A stretch of DNA of 64,000 nucleotides. Source: Asaia bogorensis (GTDB lineage Bacteria; Pseudomonadota; Alphaproteobacteria; Acetobacterales; Acetobacteraceae). Positions 34,982-43,716 of the stretch are shown here, piece after piece. Each line of letters starts with the position of its first letter. The first letter of the stretch is position 1. The stretch covers positions 20,747 to 84,746 of the forward strand of contig NZ_UEGO01000032.1 of assembly GCF_900465345.1 (NCBI RefSeq), given 5' to 3'. The position numbers and the translations under genes were made by a program. The notes below the pieces were generated by a model. It made no database searches, was not told where the DNA came from, and worked only from the letters and a program-made list of their open reading frames with translations.

Positions 34982-35740
34982 TTACGGGCGCCATTGTAAA
35001 TGCTGACCGCCATCCAGCGCAATCATCTGCCCCGTTACTGACGGCATTTGCAATAAAGCCATCGCCGCTGTGACAATTTCCTCGGGGGCGGCACCGATAC
35101 CGAGCGGCGCATTCTGGCACATTCTGTCAAAATGCTCCTGCGATTGTCCGACGGCCGGTAGCACAGGCCCCGGCCCGATGGCATTGACCCGTATGCGTGG
35201 TGCCAGAGCGAGCGCCATGGTCTGGGTGAGGGTCCAGAGCCCTGCCTTGGAGAGGGTGTAGCTGATGAAATGGGGCGTCAGGTTCCAGACACGCTGATCC
35301 AGCAGGTTGAGCACCATCCCCTGCGCCGTCTCAGGCAACAGACGCGCGAATTCCTGCATCAGCACGAAAGGCGCGCGCAGATTGGTTTCCATATGCCGGT
35401 CCCACGAACTGCGCGTGACGTCGGACCACTCATCCCGCTCGAAAGCAGAGGCGTTATTGATCAGGACACCCAGAGGCCCGAGCGCTTTCGTGGCATCGCC
35501 GATCAACCGGGCCGTTTGCGCCTCATCCGTGAGATCGGCCTCAAGAACACATCCCGTTACGTCAAGTGTGGCCAGCAGGGCTCGCGCCTCATCCGCATGA
35601 GAGCGGCAGTGAATGGCAACCGAGAATCCCTCCATTGCCAGCGCCTCGACCAGCGCCCGACCAATGCGCCGCACCCCACCTGTGATCAGTGCCGCCCGGG
35701 GCATACCCGATGGGAGAGATATCGCAGAGGTCGCTTTCAT
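34982..35740 (-). CDS. SDR-family reductase, FolM/pteridine-reductase-like
   Basis: 252 aa. The nucleotide-binding loop TGGVRRIGRALVEAL (about 20-34) has the RR pair typical of pteridine reductases and FolM, which select NADPH. Further SDR motifs: INNASAF, the catalytic tyrosine in SYTLSKAGLW (about 180) and GPGPVLPA. A dihydrofolate or dihydromonapterin reductase activity is likely by family; other carbonyl substrates remain possible. Its start overlaps the recR stop by four bases. Confidence 0.75.
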   Translation of the reverse strand: MKATSAISLPSGMPRAALITGGVRRIGRALVEALAMEGFSVAIHCRSHADEARALLATLDVTGCVLEADLTDEAQTARLIGDATKALGPLGVLINNASAFERDEWSDVTRSSWDRHMETNLRAPFVLMQEFARLLPETAQGMVLNLLDQRVWNLTPHFISYTLSKAGLWTLTQTMALALAPRIRVNAIGPGPVLPAVGQSQEHFDRMCQNAPLGIGAAPEEIVTAAMALLQMPSVTGQMIALDGGQHLQWRP

Positions 35741-36336
35741 TGCGCGGGACGCCGGGCGGAGAGCGCCGCAGCCAATGTGCCGTCATCCAGCACATCGAGC
35801 GCACCACCGATCGGCACGCCGTGACCGACGCGCGTGATGGTCACATCAAAGGCAGCGAGCTTCTCCTGCAGCCAGTGCGCCGTGCTCGCTCCCTCGACTG
35901 TAGCCCCCAGCGCAAGGATAACCTCACGCACCTGACCCGATTCCACCCGCGCCAGCAGCGACGCCGTATTGAGATCCTCAGGACCGGTGCCGGATAACGC
36001 CGAGAGCACGCCGCCAAGCACCTGATAGGTCCCGGGATGCAGTCTTGAGCGCTCAAGCGCCCAGAGATCGCCCACTGTCTCGACCACACAGATCAATCCC
36101 TTGTCCCGCGCCGGATCGGCACAGATGCTGCAAGGATCGCTGCTGTCGAGCGTGCCGCAGATGGAACAGCTGCGCACGGAATGGGCTGCGGCTTCCATGG
36201 CCTGGGCCAGAGGCAGAAGCCTCGTCTGCGGGGAACGCAGGAGCACAAGGGCGGCCCTGCGCGCCGATCGCGGCCCCAGTCCGGGCAGACGGGATAGAAG
36301 CTGGATCAGCCTCTCGACATCGCCACCACCCATCAT
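35737..36336 (-). CDS. recR: recombination mediator RecR
   Basis: 199 aa. N-terminal helix-hairpin-helix (LIQLLSRLPGLGPRSARRAALVLL), Cys4 zinc finger (CSICGTLDSSDPCSICAD, about 56-73), and a Toprim domain with ICVVETVGDLWALE and HPGTYQVLGGVLS. RecR, with RecO (and RecF), loads RecA on gapped DNA. Follows ybaB and dnaX, the classic order. Confidence 0.95.
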   Translation of the reverse strand: MMGGGDVERLIQLLSRLPGLGPRSARRAALVLLRSPQTRLLPLAQAMEAAAHSVRSCSICGTLDSSDPCSICADPARDKGLICVVETVGDLWALERSRLHPGTYQVLGGVLSALSGTGPEDLNTASLLARVESGQVREVILALGATVEGASTAHWLQEKLAAFDVTITRVGHGVPIGGALDVLDDGTLAAALSARRPAQ

Positions 36337-36390
36337 GGCTGTGCGCTCCTGCTCAGTACAACCGGTATGACGGTTTCAGGCCTTGGGGGT

Positions 36391-36714
36391 TCAGAAAGGA
36401 AACTTCATGCCAGCCGGCAGATCGATCCCGCCAGTGACCTTGCGCATCTCCTCGGCATTGGCTGCCTCGACCTTGCTGCGGGCATCCGCAAAGGCCGCGA
36501 TAATGAGATCCTGAAGCATCTCGACTTCATTCGGGTCCGCCAGCTTCGGATCGATACGCAGGCCGCGCATGTCACCCTTGCCGCTGAGGGTTACGCTGAC
36601 GAGCCCGGCGCCCGAGGAGCCCTCGACCGTGAGCGCGTTGAGCGTGTTCTGCACCTCTTCCATGCGCGACTGCATCTGTGAGGCCTGCTTCATCAGTCCT
36701 GCGAGATTTTTCAT
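36391..36714 (-). CDS. ybaB: YbaB/EbfC nucleoid-associated protein
   Basis: 107 aa. Starts [22 protein letters not shown], a family hallmark, then [20 protein letters not shown] and [18 protein letters not shown] small dimeric DNA-binding protein, tweezers-shaped in structure. Located between dnaX and recR as in most bacteria. Confidence 0.93.
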   Translation of the reverse strand: MKNLAGLMKQASQMQSRMEEVQNTLNALTVEGSSGAGLVSVTLSGKGDMRGLRIDPKLADPNEVEMLQDLIIAAFADARSKVEAANAEEMRKVTGGIDLPAGMKFPF

Positions 36715-36732
36715 GATGTCTTGTCCTTGAGG

Positions 36733-38844
36733 TCAGAAAGAAGAGCTGCCACCGAAATCGTGCCAGTCATCGTCATCCATCAGATCGGCATCGAGGGGCG
36801 CAAAGTCCAGATCGGGCACGGCAGGTTCTGCCGTCCAGCTCTCCGGCTCTTCAAGCTCTTCGGGGGGAAGCCCGTATTCGTCGAGCGAGAGATCCTTTGG
36901 CTCGCCAACACGGGCATCGGGAAACACGTCGAGTATGGCACGCAGCAGCGGGTGCGCATGAAGTTCCTCGCGGCGCAGGGCAACGATTTCTGCACCCTGC
37001 TCATCCAGTGTCGGCTCGCCTTCTTCATCCGAGGCTTCGACATGCCACTGCCCTGGATAAGCTTTCTCAAGTAGGGCCTGCAGACGGGTTTCAATACGCG
37101 GTGGCGTTCCACGGGCCATGCGTATGGCCACACGTGGCGGCTCGAAGCGCACAAGGTGAGCCGAATGGCGAAGCATGCCATGCAACATGGCTTCGGACTG
37201 GCGTGCGACAAAAGCGACCATCTCACGCCATGAACGCAGGGGCGGCAGGAGAGCATCTGCCTCCTCGCCCTGCGGCGCTGGCTGTACCGGGGTCAGAACA
37301 GGCGCAGGAACAGCCACGGTACTGGAGACAGGGTCGTAGGCCACACCCCCATTAGCCACCAGACGCAGGGCGGCTTTGGGGCGGTCATCGCCGCCATGAC
37401 TGCCCGAGATCCCCTGCGGGCTGCTCGCCTGTGCGGAAACCGATCCGGTGCCCTGACCCGCCCTGCTGCCTGCGGGACCCGACAGAGTTTCCCTGTCCAT
37501 ATCACCGGCGGGGCGGTCCTCGGATTGCATCTGCATGACCATGCGTGCCACGCGATCAGGCGTCGGCAGGGTGCTGGCATAGCAAAGACGTATGAGCACC
37601 ATCTCCGCCGCAGCGCGTCGATCAGGGGCCTGCTCGACCTCCTGAATACCCTTGAGCAGGATCTGCCAGGCGCGACCGAGTTCGGCATTGGGCAGGCGAT
37701 CGGCCAGAGAGGCCCCGCGATCGCGCTCGGCCTCCGGCAATTCGCGGCTGTGACGCAGCGACGGGATGGCCTTGAGACGCGAGATTACATGAATCAGATC
37801 GAGCAGATCGGCGAGGAGGATGCCAAGGTCAGCCCCCTGCGCATAGGCCTGACCACTTATGGCGAGGGCCTCTTCGGCCTTGCCCTGCATCAGGATCTCG
37901 AACAGGTCGAACACGAGCTGACGATCGGCCAGCCCCAGCATGGCGCTGACCATGGGAGCCTCGATGCGCTCGGCCCCCTCGCCCTCACCTTGCGCAATCG
38001 CCTGATCGAGCAGAGACAGCCCGTCACGCACAGAGCCATCGGCAGCGCGTGCGATCAGGGAGAGCGCCTCTTCCGAAAACGCGACCGACTCCTTTTCCGC
38101 AATGCCCGCGAAATGCTGCATGAGCATCTCCTGCGGCACGCGGCGCAGATCGAATCGCTGGCAGCGCGACAGCACGGTCACCGGCACCTTGCGCAGTTCA
38201 GTCGTCGCAAAAATGAAGGTCACCTGCTCCGGTGGTTCCTCGAGGGTCTTCAGCAACGCATTGAAAGCGTTGCGTGAGAGCATATGGACCTCATCAATGA
38301 TGAAGACCTTCATGCGCCCCTGCATCGGGCGGAAACGTGTCGCCTCAATGATTTCGCGTATATCGTCCACGCCCGTCCGTGACGCGGCGTCCATCTCGAG
38401 CACATCGGGATGACGATCGGCGAGAATGGCCGTGCAATTGGCACAGACACCGCATGGATCAGCGGTCGGGCCGCCCTGCCCATCGACGCCAATGCAGTTG
38501 AGCGCACGGGCGATGATACGCGCCGTCGTGGTCTTGCCCACGCCGCGCACGCCGGTGAGCATGAAGGCATGGGCAACGCGGCCCAGCTGGAAGGCACGGC
38601 GCAGGATACGCACCGTGGCATCCTGCCCGATCAGGTCATCGAAATGCTGGGGGCGATATTTGCGGGCGAGAACACGATAGGGTCCGCTGCGCTCGTTTTT
38701 ATCCCGCGCGGGTGCCCCGGACGCTGCTGGTGCAGGAGCAGCCGCCTCAACGGGACTTTCCTGCGGCGCATCGAAAAATCCGCCAGCCTCAACCGGGGGC
38801 AGCGGAATATCGTCATCATGGGAAGAGGTATCTGAAGGCGTCAT
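36733..38844 (-). CDS. dnaX: DNA polymerase III subunit gamma/tau
   Basis: 703 aa from MTPSDTSSHDDDIPLPP. The frame runs on to 38949 but overlaps the SRP RNA, so the internal ATG is preferred. After an acidic N-terminal extension of about 50 residues it has KYRPQHFDDLIGQ, Walker A GVRGVGKTTTARIIARALNC, a Cys4 zinc site (CGVCANC...), Walker B FIIDEVHMLS, and Sensor I region TFIFATTELRKVP. The C-terminal tau part is long and contains SWREMVAFVARQSEAMLHGML, and an acidic end with DDDWHDFGGSSSF. It loads the clamp and couples the polymerase and helicase. No obvious slippery site was noted. Confidence 0.94.
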   Translation of the reverse strand: MTPSDTSSHDDDIPLPPVEAGGFFDAPQESPVEAAAPAPAASGAPARDKNERSGPYRVLARKYRPQHFDDLIGQDATVRILRRAFQLGRVAHAFMLTGVRGVGKTTTARIIARALNCIGVDGQGGPTADPCGVCANCTAILADRHPDVLEMDAASRTGVDDIREIIEATRFRPMQGRMKVFIIDEVHMLSRNAFNALLKTLEEPPEQVTFIFATTELRKVPVTVLSRCQRFDLRRVPQEMLMQHFAGIAEKESVAFSEEALSLIARAADGSVRDGLSLLDQAIAQGEGEGAERIEAPMVSAMLGLADRQLVFDLFEILMQGKAEEALAISGQAYAQGADLGILLADLLDLIHVISRLKAIPSLRHSRELPEAERDRGASLADRLPNAELGRAWQILLKGIQEVEQAPDRRAAAEMVLIRLCYASTLPTPDRVARMVMQMQSEDRPAGDMDRETLSGPAGSRAGQGTGSVSAQASSPQGISGSHGGDDRPKAALRLVANGGVAYDPVSSTVAVPAPVLTPVQPAPQGEEADALLPPLRSWREMVAFVARQSEAMLHGMLRHSAHLVRFEPPRVAIRMARGTPPRIETRLQALLEKAYPGQWHVEASDEEGEPTLDEQGAEIVALRREELHAHPLLRAILDVFPDARVGEPKDLSLDEYGLPPEELEEPESWTAEPAVPDLDFAPLDADLMDDDDWHDFGGSSSF

Positions 38845-38875
38845 GACTCGTGCGACGAGACCGGCTGCTTCAGAG

Positions 38876-38976
38876 GGTGGGAGGCCGAACACATGACCCG
38901 AACAAAACTCACTGCGGCTGCTTCCTTCCGGACCTGACCGGGTTCGCAAGCCGTCCGTCCAAGGCCGACCTCCCGG
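38876..38976 (-). ncRNA. ffs: signal recognition particle RNA (small SRP RNA)
   Basis: On the minus strand the near-invariant SRP core CAGGTCCGGAAGGAAGCAGCC is present, split here as GGTCAGGTCCGG plus AAGGAAGCAGCCGC, in the middle of a long hairpin. The arms GGGAGGTCGG (near 38975) and GGCCTCCC (near 38880) pair at the base. It lies directly upstream of dnaX, as in many bacteria. It forms SRP with Ffh. Ends are estimated from pairing. Confidence 0.93.
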
Positions 38977-39030
38977 TGCAGGGTTAACACCATTCTGCCT
39001 CTCATGCGCAAGAGGCAGGATCAGGTTTTT

Positions 39031-40845
39031 TTACAATCCGCTTGCGCCGCCGCCTTCATGGCGTCGGTCCCAGCCCCCATAAAGCTTGCCGCTTGCAGGT
39101 GCCGCCACCGATGGACGCCCAAACAGAATTCCCTCGGCCACACCCCAGGGGCGATGCGGCGAGAGCGCGTATCCCTCGATCTGAAGCTGCTGCATGACAT
39201 CGGGGCTGAGTGCCCGCGGTTCGAGCTCGATCGCCGAGGGCTTCCACTGCTCATGAATGCGCGGCAGATCCACGGCCTGCTGGATGTCCAGCCCGCCATC
39301 AATCACCCCGAGCACGACAGACAGGATGATGGTGGGGATGCGTGAACCGCCGGGGCTGCCGATCACCATGAAAGGCTTGCCCTCATGCGTGATGATCGTG
39401 GGGGCCATGGATGACAGAGGGGTCTTGCCCGGCGCGATGGCATTGGCCTCGGAACCGACAATGCCAAACATGTTGGCACTGCCCGGCTTGGCGGCAAAAT
39501 CATCCATCTCGTCATTGAGGAAGAAGCCGGTATCCCCACCGATAACACCCGCGCCGAACCAGCCATTAAGCGTGTAGGTGGCAGAAATAGCGAAGCCTGA
39601 GCGGTCAGCTACAGAAAACTGCGTTGTCTCATGCTTTTCGTGATCTTCGGCAGGCTGTGCCTGCATGACACCCGGCAGGGGGGCACCCGCGACCAGCGCA
39701 TCGGAATTCAGGGCGTGATCGAGCGGAATTCCCTGACGAATGGCGGCCGCATAGGCCGGGTCGATCAGATGGGCAACGGGGTTATTCACGAAGTCCGGAT
39801 CGCCCAGATCGCGGCGGTCAGAATAGGCATGGCGCATGGCCTCTACCTGACGCTGAACGCCAGCCACCGTGCGCAGGCCAAGCTGCTTCATGTCATAGCC
39901 AGACAGAATGTCGAGCATTTCGCAGAGAGCCACGCCACCACCGCTGGGAGGCGGGGCTGTATCGATATCATAGCCACGATAGCTGCAATGGATCGGTTCC
40001 AGCTCACGCGTGTGATAGGCCGCAAAATCGGCGAGGCTCAGAATGCCGCCATTCTGCTTGCTGGCGGCTACGACGCGCTGGGCAATATCGCCCTTGTAGA
40101 ACACATCCGGCCCCTGGCTCGCGATGCTACGCAACGTGCGGGCAAGCTCTGTCTGCACCAGTCGATCGCCCGGCTGAAGCGGCGTACCGTCGGGACGAAG
40201 AAAGATCTTCGAAGCGTGCGGATCCTTCTGGAAGGCCGCGGTGCTGGTGTGCAGAAGATCGGCATCGCCCTGCCCGATCACAAAGCCCTTCTCCGCCAGC
40301 TCGATGGCCGGTGCCATGACCTGAGCACGGCTGAGCTTGCCCCAGCGACGCTGGATCTCGTCCAGTCCGGCAACTGTGCCCGGCACACCAATGGCCCGCC
40401 ATCCTTCGATGGAGGCCTTGGGGTCCACCTTGCCCTGTGCATCCTGATACATCGTGGCCGTGGCAGCGAGCGGCGCGTGCTCACGGAAGTCGATGAAGGT
40501 CGTCTTGCCGTCTGGCAGGCGCAGGGTCATGAAGCCCCCGCCGCCGATATTGCCAGCAGCAGGGTAGACAACCGCGAGCGCATACCCCACCGCAACGGCA
40601 GCGTCAGCCGCATTGCCACCCGACGCAAGAATACGACGCCCGGCCTCCGATGCCAGATGCTGGGCCGATACGACCATGCCGCGCGTTCCGACAACAGGCT
40701 TTGCGGGCTTGAGCGCCGGGTTGACCGTGCCGAAGGCCAGCGGGTCATAGGGCATGGCCGCTGGTGCAGCCTGGGCGAGACTCGAGACAGAAATGCTGGC
40801 GAGGAGGAGCGGCAGGGCCGCAACCCGGGTGCTGACACGCTTCAC
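39031..40845 (-). CDS. ggt: gamma-glutamyltransferase (periplasmic)
   Basis: 604 aa with a signal peptide (MKRVSTRVAALPLLLASISVSSLAQA). Cleaves or transfers gamma-glutamyl groups, for example from glutathione. It is made as one chain that self-cuts before the catalytic threonine, here T in HETTQFSVADRSG (about 406-418). Other motifs: GGNAADAAVAVGYAL near the N-terminus, APPPSGGGVALCEML, and PLSSMAPTIITHEGKPFMVIGSPGGSRIPT. Full length. Same strand as map but with an independent intergenic space. Confidence 0.92.
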   Translation of the reverse strand: MKRVSTRVAALPLLLASISVSSLAQAAPAAMPYDPLAFGTVNPALKPAKPVVGTRGMVVSAQHLASEAGRRILASGGNAADAAVAVGYALAVVYPAAGNIGGGGFMTLRLPDGKTTFIDFREHAPLAATATMYQDAQGKVDPKASIEGWRAIGVPGTVAGLDEIQRRWGKLSRAQVMAPAIELAEKGFVIGQGDADLLHTSTAAFQKDPHASKIFLRPDGTPLQPGDRLVQTELARTLRSIASQGPDVFYKGDIAQRVVAASKQNGGILSLADFAAYHTRELEPIHCSYRGYDIDTAPPPSGGGVALCEMLDILSGYDMKQLGLRTVAGVQRQVEAMRHAYSDRRDLGDPDFVNNPVAHLIDPAYAAAIRQGIPLDHALNSDALVAGAPLPGVMQAQPAEDHEKHETTQFSVADRSGFAISATYTLNGWFGAGVIGGDTGFFLNDEMDDFAAKPGSANMFGIVGSEANAIAPGKTPLSSMAPTIITHEGKPFMVIGSPGGSRIPTIILSVVLGVIDGGLDIQQAVDLPRIHEQWKPSAIELEPRALSPDVMQQLQIEGYALSPHRPWGVAEGILFGRPSVAAPASGKLYGGWDRRHEGGGASGL

Positions 40846-40884
40846 GTAAATCGTTCCTTGCAGATCAGACAGAAGCCTTTGGCT

Positions 40885-41685
40885 TCAGACGTAAGGCGGC
40901 TTGGTAAAGCCGGCAGGCGAGAGCGTGAAAATCTCGCATCCCTCGCTTGTTACGGCAAGCATATGTTCGAACTGTGCGGAAAGAGAACGATCACGGGTCA
41001 CGGCTGTCCAGCCGTCTTCAAGCGTCTTGGTGCCTTCCTTGCCCAGATTGAGCATGGGTTCGATCGTGAACACCATGCCTTCTCTCAGCTTCAGCCCCTT
41101 GCCAGGCTTGCCGTAATGCACGACCTGCGGCTCGGCATGGAATTCACGCCCGATGCCATGGCCGCAGAAATCGCGCACGACTGAAAGTCGCTGACCCTCG
41201 GCAAAGCTCTGGATGGCGTGCCCAATATCCCCCAGCGTCTTGCCCGGCGCAACTTCTGCAATGCCCAGCATCAGGGCCTTGTAGGTTGCATCAACCAGAT
41301 TGACGGCCTTGCGGGGCACGTTCCCCACCAGATACATGCGCGACGTATCGCCATACCAGCCATCGATGATGGAGGTGACATCAATATTGACGATATCGCC
41401 ATCCTTGAGGCAGCGCTCGCCAGGGATGCCGTGACAGACAACATGGTTGATGGAGATGCAGCAGGATTTCGGGAATCCGCGATAATTCAGCGGTGCAGGA
41501 ACCGCCCCATGATCGAGCGTGTATTCGTGGATCAGACGATTGAGATCATCGGTCTTGGCGCCGGGCACGACATAGGGTGTGATCATGTCGAGTGTGGCGG
41601 CAGCGAGTTGACCCGCTTTTCTCAGGCCAACAAAATCGTCCTCAGTGTAAATCGTGATCCCGTGGTCGTGCGCCATACTGTCCAT
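40885..41685 (-). CDS. map: methionine aminopeptidase, type I
   Basis: 266 aa. Removes the initiator methionine. Metal ligands in order: D in NIDVTSIIDGWYGDTS (two Asp), H in CGHGIGREFHAEP, E in FTIEPMLNLG, and the last Glu in AQFEHMLAVTSEG. No N-terminal zinc-finger extension, as in bacterial MAP type Ia. A start at MDSMAHDH; the second Met is also possible. Confidence 0.95.
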   Translation of the reverse strand: MDSMAHDHGITIYTEDDFVGLRKAGQLAAATLDMITPYVVPGAKTDDLNRLIHEYTLDHGAVPAPLNYRGFPKSCCISINHVVCHGIPGERCLKDGDIVNIDVTSIIDGWYGDTSRMYLVGNVPRKAVNLVDATYKALMLGIAEVAPGKTLGDIGHAIQSFAEGQRLSVVRDFCGHGIGREFHAEPQVVHYGKPGKGLKLREGMVFTIEPMLNLGKEGTKTLEDGWTAVTRDRSLSAQFEHMLAVTSEGCEIFTLSPAGFTKPPYV

Positions 41686-41797
41686 ACCCTGCTGTTGCTC
41701 CCGCTCATGTTGTCTACTTCACGGATGATGCAGAGAAAATGCGCTGCCGGGGCATGAGGAGCAAGGCCGGATCGTCGTTTTTTATCGCCTGACCGGA

Positions 41798-42916
41798 TCA
41801 ACCCTTCTGGTGGCGGCTCGTCTTCCGGGTCGAGACAACATGACGCGACGTAGCCATACGCAGCTTTGCAGACGCGACTGTGTGGTGCTTGGCGCCGTGC
41901 GCCAGAGGCTGATAACGGCGCGGGCCTGATGGCGCCTCGGCCACTTCGAGAACCGCAGCGGACCCGGCAGAGAGACGCCCGTGACGGCGCGTGTTGCGTG
42001 CCAGAACAACCGGGGGATGCAGCGGGGCCATGGGGGCCACACCCTCTGCCGCAAAACCCTGATCGAGTATGTTCGCCATCATCGCGTTGCGCTGGGGATT
42101 GGAGCGCGCGCCCAGCACCACGCCCACAAGACGTACGTTGCTGCGCTGGGCGGATGTGATCAGATTATGCCCTGCCAGATCGGTATAGCCGGTCTTCATC
42201 CCGTCCGCACCCGCATAGGTTTTGAGCATTGGGTTATGGTTCGGAATCATGCGCCCGTGGAAAGCGAACATGGGCGTGGAGAAATAGTGGTAATATTCAG
42301 GAAAATCCTGAACCAGATGCTGTGCCAGCATGGACAGGTCGCGTGCCGTCGTCACCTGATCGGGGTCAGGCAGGCCCGAGGCATTGCGGAACGTCGTGTT
42401 CGACATACCCAATGCGCGTGCCTGCTGCGTCATCATATTCGCAAAACGGACCTCGTCGCCTCCGCCCAGCAATTCACCGAGCGCGCAGGCAGCGTCATTG
42501 GCTGATTGGGTGACGAGGCCGAGAATCGCCTGCTGCACGACGAAATGCGTGCCGGGAACCAGGCCGAGCTTCGAAGGCGCCTGAATGGACGCGTGGATGG
42601 AGACCGGCACCGGGGTATCAGCCGTGATCTCGCCCGCACGCATGGCGCGAAACGCCATATACAGGGTCATGAGCTTGGTCAGAGAGGCCGGATAACGCTG
42701 GAGGTCGGGATCGACCTGCGAGAGCACAGCGCCGCTATTCACATCCACGACATAGGAACTGACATGGCCCGCATACTGAGCATGTGCCGGCGCCGAGACC
42801 GCTACGGTGCCCAGCCCCAGTCCTGCGCCGAGCAGCGCGCGGGTGAACACCGACCATTTGCGCGCCTTGCCCGCCCGGGTGACCTTGATCAGGTTCGTCT
42901 TGGTAGCGGACTGCAT
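41798..42916 (-). CDS. D-alanyl-D-alanine carboxypeptidase (S11 family)
   Basis: 372 aa from MQSATKTNLIKVTRAGKARKWS; upstream in-frame ATGs exist up to 43069 but this start gives a normal export signal (hydrophobic ALLGAGLGLGTVAVSAPAHA). Active-site motifs: SxxK in ASLTKLMTLY, SxN in QSANDAACALGEL and KTG in DGMKTGYTDLAGHN. It trims the terminal D-Ala of cell wall peptides in the periplasm. The C-terminal end is basic and lacks an obvious membrane anchor. Confidence 0.88.
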   Translation of the reverse strand: MQSATKTNLIKVTRAGKARKWSVFTRALLGAGLGLGTVAVSAPAHAQYAGHVSSYVVDVNSGAVLSQVDPDLQRYPASLTKLMTLYMAFRAMRAGEITADTPVPVSIHASIQAPSKLGLVPGTHFVVQQAILGLVTQSANDAACALGELLGGGDEVRFANMMTQQARALGMSNTTFRNASGLPDPDQVTTARDLSMLAQHLVQDFPEYYHYFSTPMFAFHGRMIPNHNPMLKTYAGADGMKTGYTDLAGHNLITSAQRSNVRLVGVVLGARSNPQRNAMMANILDQGFAAEGVAPMAPLHPPVVLARNTRRHGRLSAGSAAVLEVAEAPSGPRRYQPLAHGAKHHTVASAKLRMATSRHVVSTRKTSRHQKG

Positions 42917-43184
42917 GCAGTAGGTCACTCGTGCCCCCGGGAATCTGGCGTTAATTCGTATCATAGACTGACACATTTCAAACCGTCCACGATGATCTGG
43001 CACAATTGAGGGAAAAATAAGGTAAAGGGCTCTTAATAACCCCGATTGACGCCCAGGAGCGTGTTTCAACCCTCATTCGGGCATCAGGAGCCCGGTTTTC
43101 ATCGCATCGATAGGCCCGCAGAGAGCCAGTAAAACACACGATTGATCTTTGCGAACGCCCTGTCGATCCCATATGGTCTGGATC

Positions 43185-43601
43185 ATGCCGTACCGCACAG
43201 AAGTTTCAGGAACCCGGTTAGCCGACGCCTCGGTGACCCCCGCCCCTACCCTGCCTCATCTGGCGGGCGAGGACGATCCACCGCGCAAGGATGGCAATAA
43301 CGACGAGTCGCATATCAGCGTCGTCATTCAGGCGCGCCCCGAAACGCGACGTCCGGCGATGTACAAGGTTCTCATGCTGAATGACGACTACACGCCGATG
43401 GAATTCGTCGTGCACGTTCTGGAACGCTTTTTCTCCAAATCGCGCGAGGAGGCGACCAACATCATGCTCAACGTCCATAAAAAAGGCGTGGGCGTCTGCG
43501 GGGTCTTCACCTTTGAGGTGGCAGAGAGCAAGGTAACCCAGGTGATGGATCTGGCACGACAGAACCAGCACCCGCTGCAATGCATGATCGAGAAAGCCTG
43601 A
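43185..43601 (+). CDS. clpS: ATP-dependent Clp protease adaptor ClpS
   Basis: 138 aa from [12 protein letters not shown]. The N-terminal 50 residues are a variable linker. The ClpS core has [29 protein letters not shown], with the NDDYTPM N-degron pocket, then [24 protein letters not shown]. It delivers N-end-rule substrates to ClpA, the next gene. Typical clpS-clpA pair. Confidence 0.93.
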   Translation: MPYRTEVSGTRLADASVTPAPTLPHLAGEDDPPRKDGNNDESHISVVIQARPETRRPAMYKVLMLNDDYTPMEFVVHVLERFFSKSREEATNIMLNVHKKGVGVCGVFTFEVAESKVTQVMDLARQNQHPLQCMIEKA

Positions 43602-43716
43602 ATCGAAATTATTCGGCCTTGCCAGGGAAACGGCAGGAGAGACCCTTTTACAAACCCATTATTTGCCTACATCCTGTCATGCTGACCCGTCACGCCTGAC
43701 CTCAAGGAGCGCCCCC

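Noticed and set aside
38845..38949. N-terminal extension of DnaX
   Set aside because: It overlaps the SRP RNA gene and encodes no conserved residues.
39631..41184. 517-aa plus-strand frame opposite ggt and map
   Set aside because: Antisense to two firmly identified genes; long open frames opposite high-GC coding sequence are common.
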